8,256 nt of DNA from an uncultured Prevotellaceae bacterium (GTDB taxonomy: Bacteria > Bacteroidota > Bacteroidia > Bacteroidales > Bacteroidaceae), in contig CAJKQZ010000115.1 of NCBI GenBank assembly GCA_905202115.1, forward strand, positions 1 to 8,256, in the 5' to 3' direction. The notes under the pieces were generated by a model, which saw nothing but the letters and a program-made list of their open reading frames with translations, was not told the origin of the DNA and did not search any database. Made by a program: the position numbers and the translations under genes. Below are positions 5,879 through 8,256 of the stretch, one piece after another. How positions within the stretch are numbered: the stretch's first letter is position 1; each line of letters opens with the position of its first letter.

Positions 5879-7078
5879 ATGACTCCCGTCACATTCCTCC
5901 TGCTTTTCATGGCACTCGCCGCAGGCTTTGCCGGCGGAATGCTCTTTGCCCGTGCAAAAGACGCCCGCCGGGCCGCAAACATCGCGGAAGAAGCCGCCGC
6001 ACTCAGAGCCAAATTAGAAAGCGAACAGCTGCACACGGAAGAAATGCTCGGTCGCGAACGCGAACTGCTGCGCGAGGAAATGCGCAGCCTGTCGGACGAA
6101 ATTGCCAGACGGCATACCGACGAACTTCTGCGTGTAAACGACCGCCACATGAGCGAATTGCTCAATCCGCTGAACAAAGAGATAAAGGATTTCCGCGACA
6201 CTTTCATGCGCAGCAACACATCGGTAGACGAACACATAAGGCAGATGATGGAAAAAACCGTATTGCTCGGCACACAGGCCGAACAGCTACGGCGCGCCCT
6301 CACCGCCGAAACCAAAACCCAGGGAATATGGGGCGAAGGAGTGCTGAAACTCCTGCTCGAATCGTCGGGACTGCAGGAAGGTACCGGTTTCGAGCTGCAA
6401 TGCTGCGAGAAAGACGACCGCGGACGCAACATATTTCCCGACGCAGTGGTTCATCTGCCCGGCAACCGCAACATTGTAATCGATGCAAAGGTTTCGCTCA
6501 CCGCCTTCTACTCATACGCCAACGCCGACAGCAAGGAAGAGCGCGAAAAATACCTGAAAGAACACATCGGTTCGGTAAAGCGCCATGTCGACGAGCTTTC
6601 GGCAAAGAACTACGCCCGACACACGCCAGGGGCAATAGGCTACGTGTTCATGTTCCTGCCCACCGAGGCGGGCTATGTGGCCGCCGTGGGCAACGACATG
6701 CAACTTTCGCTCTACGCATACCGCAAGAAAATAATTCTGCTCAATCCAACCACTCTGCTTTCGGTGCTTCAGCTTGCCGACAATCTCTGGAACAGCGAGA
6801 ACCAAAGTAAATCGGTAAACGAAGTGGCCGAAGCCGCCGCGCGGCTGTACGACAAATTCGCCGTGTTCGCGAACAATTACGTCAAGATAGGCGACGCAAT
6901 CAAAAAGCTCGGCGCAGTATACGACGAAAGCGAAGGACAGCTCATCCGCGGCCGCGGAAACATAGTGCGGCAGCTCGAAAGCCTTAAAAGCAAAGGCATA
7001 AAACCCGCCAAAGAAGTGCCGCAGCAACTTTGTTCGCGCATTTCGGACGACGAAACGCCCGAACTTGAAGAAAAATAG
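5879..7078 (+). CDS. rmuC: DNA recombination protein RmuC, membrane-anchored
   Basis: This 399-residue protein matches the RmuC family in length and layout. In E. coli the family is linked to limiting recombination between inverted repeats. An N-terminal membrane helix (residues 4-24) is followed by a charged coiled coil from about 28 to 145, rich in Glu, Arg and Leu. The nuclease-like core begins with QGIWGE (148-153), then GLQEGTGFELQ. It contains PD (187-188) followed by IDAK (D202, K204), the spacing of a PD-(D/E)xK active site. FMFLPTEAGYVAAV and LLNPTTLLSVLQLADNLW are further family blocks, and a short acidic tail ends the protein. The family assignment rests on recognising these blocks. 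The start at 5879 gives the membrane helix and fits the upstream promoter. There is no terminator in the 86 bases before the next gene, so read-through into it is likely. Confidence 0.92.
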   Translation: MTPVTFLLLFMALAAGFAGGMLFARAKDARRAANIAEEAAALRAKLESEQLHTEEMLGRERELLREEMRSLSDEIARRHTDELLRVNDRHMSELLNPLNKEIKDFRDTFMRSNTSVDEHIRQMMEKTVLLGTQAEQLRRALTAETKTQGIWGEGVLKLLLESSGLQEGTGFELQCCEKDDRGRNIFPDAVVHLPGNRNIVIDAKVSLTAFYSYANADSKEEREKYLKEHIGSVKRHVDELSAKNYARHTPGAIGYVFMFLPTEAGYVAAVGNDMQLSLYAYRKKIILLNPTTLLSVLQLADNLWNSENQSKSVNEVAEAAARLYDKFAVFANNYVKIGDAIKKLGAVYDESEGQLIRGRGNIVRQLESLKSKGIKPAKEVPQQLCSRISDDETPELEEK

Positions 7079-7164
7079 CGCCACAAAACCGCAACAACCG
7101 CCATACGCCGACACAACCGCAGAAACAATTTAGACACACATAAACAAAAACAAATCATAATCAC

Positions 7165-8025
7165 ATGAAAAGAAAACGTATCGTGCTTGCAGCTGTGCTG
7201 CTCGCCCTTTTTGCAGCCACCGCCCAGGCCGGTGCGCTGAAACTGCGCGTAATGTCGTTCAACATCCGCTGCCTAAACGGCAGCGACGCCCCCGAAAACC
7301 AATGGAAAGAACGCATTCCGCGCCTTACGTCGTATGTGCTCAAAACCGATCCCGACCTGTTCGGAATGCAGGAGGTTACTCCGCAACAGCTTGTCGACGT
7401 AAAGGCGTATACAAGCGCTTACGGCTGCCTGTCGGCAGGACGCGACAACGGCAGCGACGCCGGCGAGAGCACTCCGATATTCTACCGCAAAGACAAATAC
7501 CGCCTCATCGACAGCGGCCACTTCTGGCTGTCGAAAACGCCCGAAAAACCGTCAATCGGCTGGAAAGCCGCATGTCTGCGCATTGCACAATGGGCGCTGC
7601 TCGAAGACATAAAGAGCGGCAGACGCCTGATTTATTGCAACACACACTTCGACCACATCAGCGTCGAGGCTCGCAAACAGTCGGCCAAGCTGCTGAAAGA
7701 CCGCCTGCGCCAGATAGCGCCCGACGTTCCGTTCATACTCAGCGCCGACTTCAACACAAACGAGAAAGAAGAAACCTATCCGCTGCTTATAAACCACTCT
7801 TACCCTTGCGTTGACACATGGAAAGCGGCCAAAAAGGCCAAAGGCGGTCCCGCAACGTGGAACGAATGGGGCAAAGCGCCCAATACACCCGACAACAAGA
7901 TAGATTTCATCTTCACATCGGAAAACGTAAAGGTTAAACGCGCGGTGATAGCCTCGCCCACCGACAAGGAAGACAGATTCCTCTCGGACCACAACGCTAT
8001 CTGGACCGACATCAAGATAAAATAG
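7165..8025 (+). CDS. Exported endonuclease/exonuclease/phosphatase-family hydrolase
   Basis: This 286-residue protein has the DNase I / EEP fold and a signal peptide (MKRKR, hydrophobic run, likely cut after AQA near residue 22), so it is secreted or periplasmic. The active-site set is complete: SFNIR (N33), MQEV (E70, metal ligand), NTHFDH (H161 and D163), SADFN (D195, N197), KIDFIF (D247) and LSDHNAI (D275, H276). Known relatives hydrolyse phosphodiesters or phosphomonoesters in nucleic acids, phosphoinositides, sphingomyelin or other ligands. The sequence does not tell which. The start at 7165 gives a full signal peptide. The 86-base gap after rmuC (7079-7164) is rich in A and C, with no promoter of the TAnnTTTG type and no hairpin, so the gene may share the rmuC transcript. 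The fold and export are certain enough. The substrate is unknown. Confidence 0.92.
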   Translation: MKRKRIVLAAVLLALFAATAQAGALKLRVMSFNIRCLNGSDAPENQWKERIPRLTSYVLKTDPDLFGMQEVTPQQLVDVKAYTSAYGCLSAGRDNGSDAGESTPIFYRKDKYRLIDSGHFWLSKTPEKPSIGWKAACLRIAQWALLEDIKSGRRLIYCNTHFDHISVEARKQSAKLLKDRLRQIAPDVPFILSADFNTNEKEETYPLLINHSYPCVDTWKAAKKAKGGPATWNEWGKAPNTPDNKIDFIFTSENVKVKRAVIASPTDKEDRFLSDHNAIWTDIKIK

Positions 8026-8181
8026 TCGCAAAATAATCCTACCGACCGAAAAGACACACTCTTTCCCGAGAGCGAAACAGCCTTTCCGAAAAAGCATAAA
8101 ACGGCACGGCGAAAAAACGGAGGGAAATAAGTCGATAAAAAAATTACTACTCACGAAAAAAAATATTTTTTCCACACGGTA

Positions 8182-8256
8182 AAAAACTTCCCGCAGATAA
8201 ATCAAAATACAAGGGAGATAATCGAAAATATGTCTGAGATATTTTAAAATATCTCA
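8182..8256 (+). repeat. Intergenic 21-bp-period palindromic repeat, copy 3 (cut by window edge)
   Basis: Units start at 8195, 8216 and 8237, again exactly 21 bases apart. The block differs from copy 1 (2902-2976) at four of 75 positions. One difference (T at 8188 for C at 2908) keeps pairing with G as a G-T pair. The other two near the end (8242 and 8245) turn the loop of copy 1 into an unbroken palindrome: 8235-8256 is a perfect 22-base palindrome that the window edge cuts off. The frame open in copy 1 has a TAA here at 8244-8246 and no ATG. An A-tract/T-tract at 8156-8171 precedes it. It begins about 155 bases after the last gene. The rest of 8026-8181 shows nothing I can name. Confidence 0.85.

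Noticed and set aside
5842..6810. Plus-strand open frame of 322 codons overlapping rmuC
   Set aside because: It begins inside the rmuC -7 box, is Arg/His/Gln-rich with no domain, and overlaps a recognised RmuC in another frame.
7079..7164. Independent promoter or terminator between rmuC and the EEP-family gene
   Set aside because: No TAnnTTTG box, TTTG element at suitable spacing, or hairpin with a T-run is visible in this A/C-rich gap.
8026..8110. Terminator directly after the EEP-family gene
   Set aside because: Only short imperfect pairings (CTCT/GAGAG, GCCTTT/AAAAGC) without a T-run are seen. The downstream repeat is a better candidate for a 3' end structure.

Overview
The window looks like ordinary chromosomal DNA from a member of the order Bacteroidales (Bacteroidota). 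Three promoters match the Bacteroidales consensus, TTTG about 18-20 bases upstream of TAnnTTTG. The genes lack clear Shine-Dalgarno sites, ATA is a common Ile codon, intergenic DNA is AT-rich, and the encoded S41 peptidase and secreted phosphoesterases are of types common in gut Bacteroidales. The genus cannot be read from the sequence with confidence.

Layout: a tRNA-Asn gene on the minus strand runs off the left edge (1-52). It is divergent from a run of six plus-strand genes. These are a PfkB-family (adenosine-kinase-like) sugar/nucleoside kinase (132-1133), an exported S41 C-terminal processing peptidase with a PDZ domain (1150-2829, 16 bases after the kinase and probably co-transcribed), tyrosyl-tRNA synthetase tyrS (3158-4453), an exported calcineurin-like metallophosphoesterase (4520-5602), the membrane-anchored recombination factor rmuC (5879-7078) and an exported endonuclease/exonuclease/phosphatase-fold enzyme (7165-8025). 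tyrS and rmuC each have a well-formed promoter of their own, and a strong rho-independent hairpin separates tyrS from the metallophosphoesterase. The genes look like a set of independent or two-gene housekeeping and envelope units. I see no pathway that ties them together.

The most unusual content is between the genes. Three intergenic regions (about 2902-2988, 5629-5695 and 8182-8256), each downstream of a plus-strand stop codon, carry copies of one repeat family. Its unit is 21 bp with a core near AGATAATTCAAAATA and a variable 6-base tail. Units abut with an exact 21-base period and are internally palindromic. The first and third copies agree at 71 of 75 aligned positions without a gap, although the genes beside them are unrelated. 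The third copy is cut by the right edge. The period is exactly seven codons, and in the first copy one frame stays open as a 43-residue heptad-repeat peptide. The other two copies have stops in that frame, so the element is more likely conserved as DNA or RNA structure than as a protein. No mobile-element gene, CRISPR array or defence system was found.
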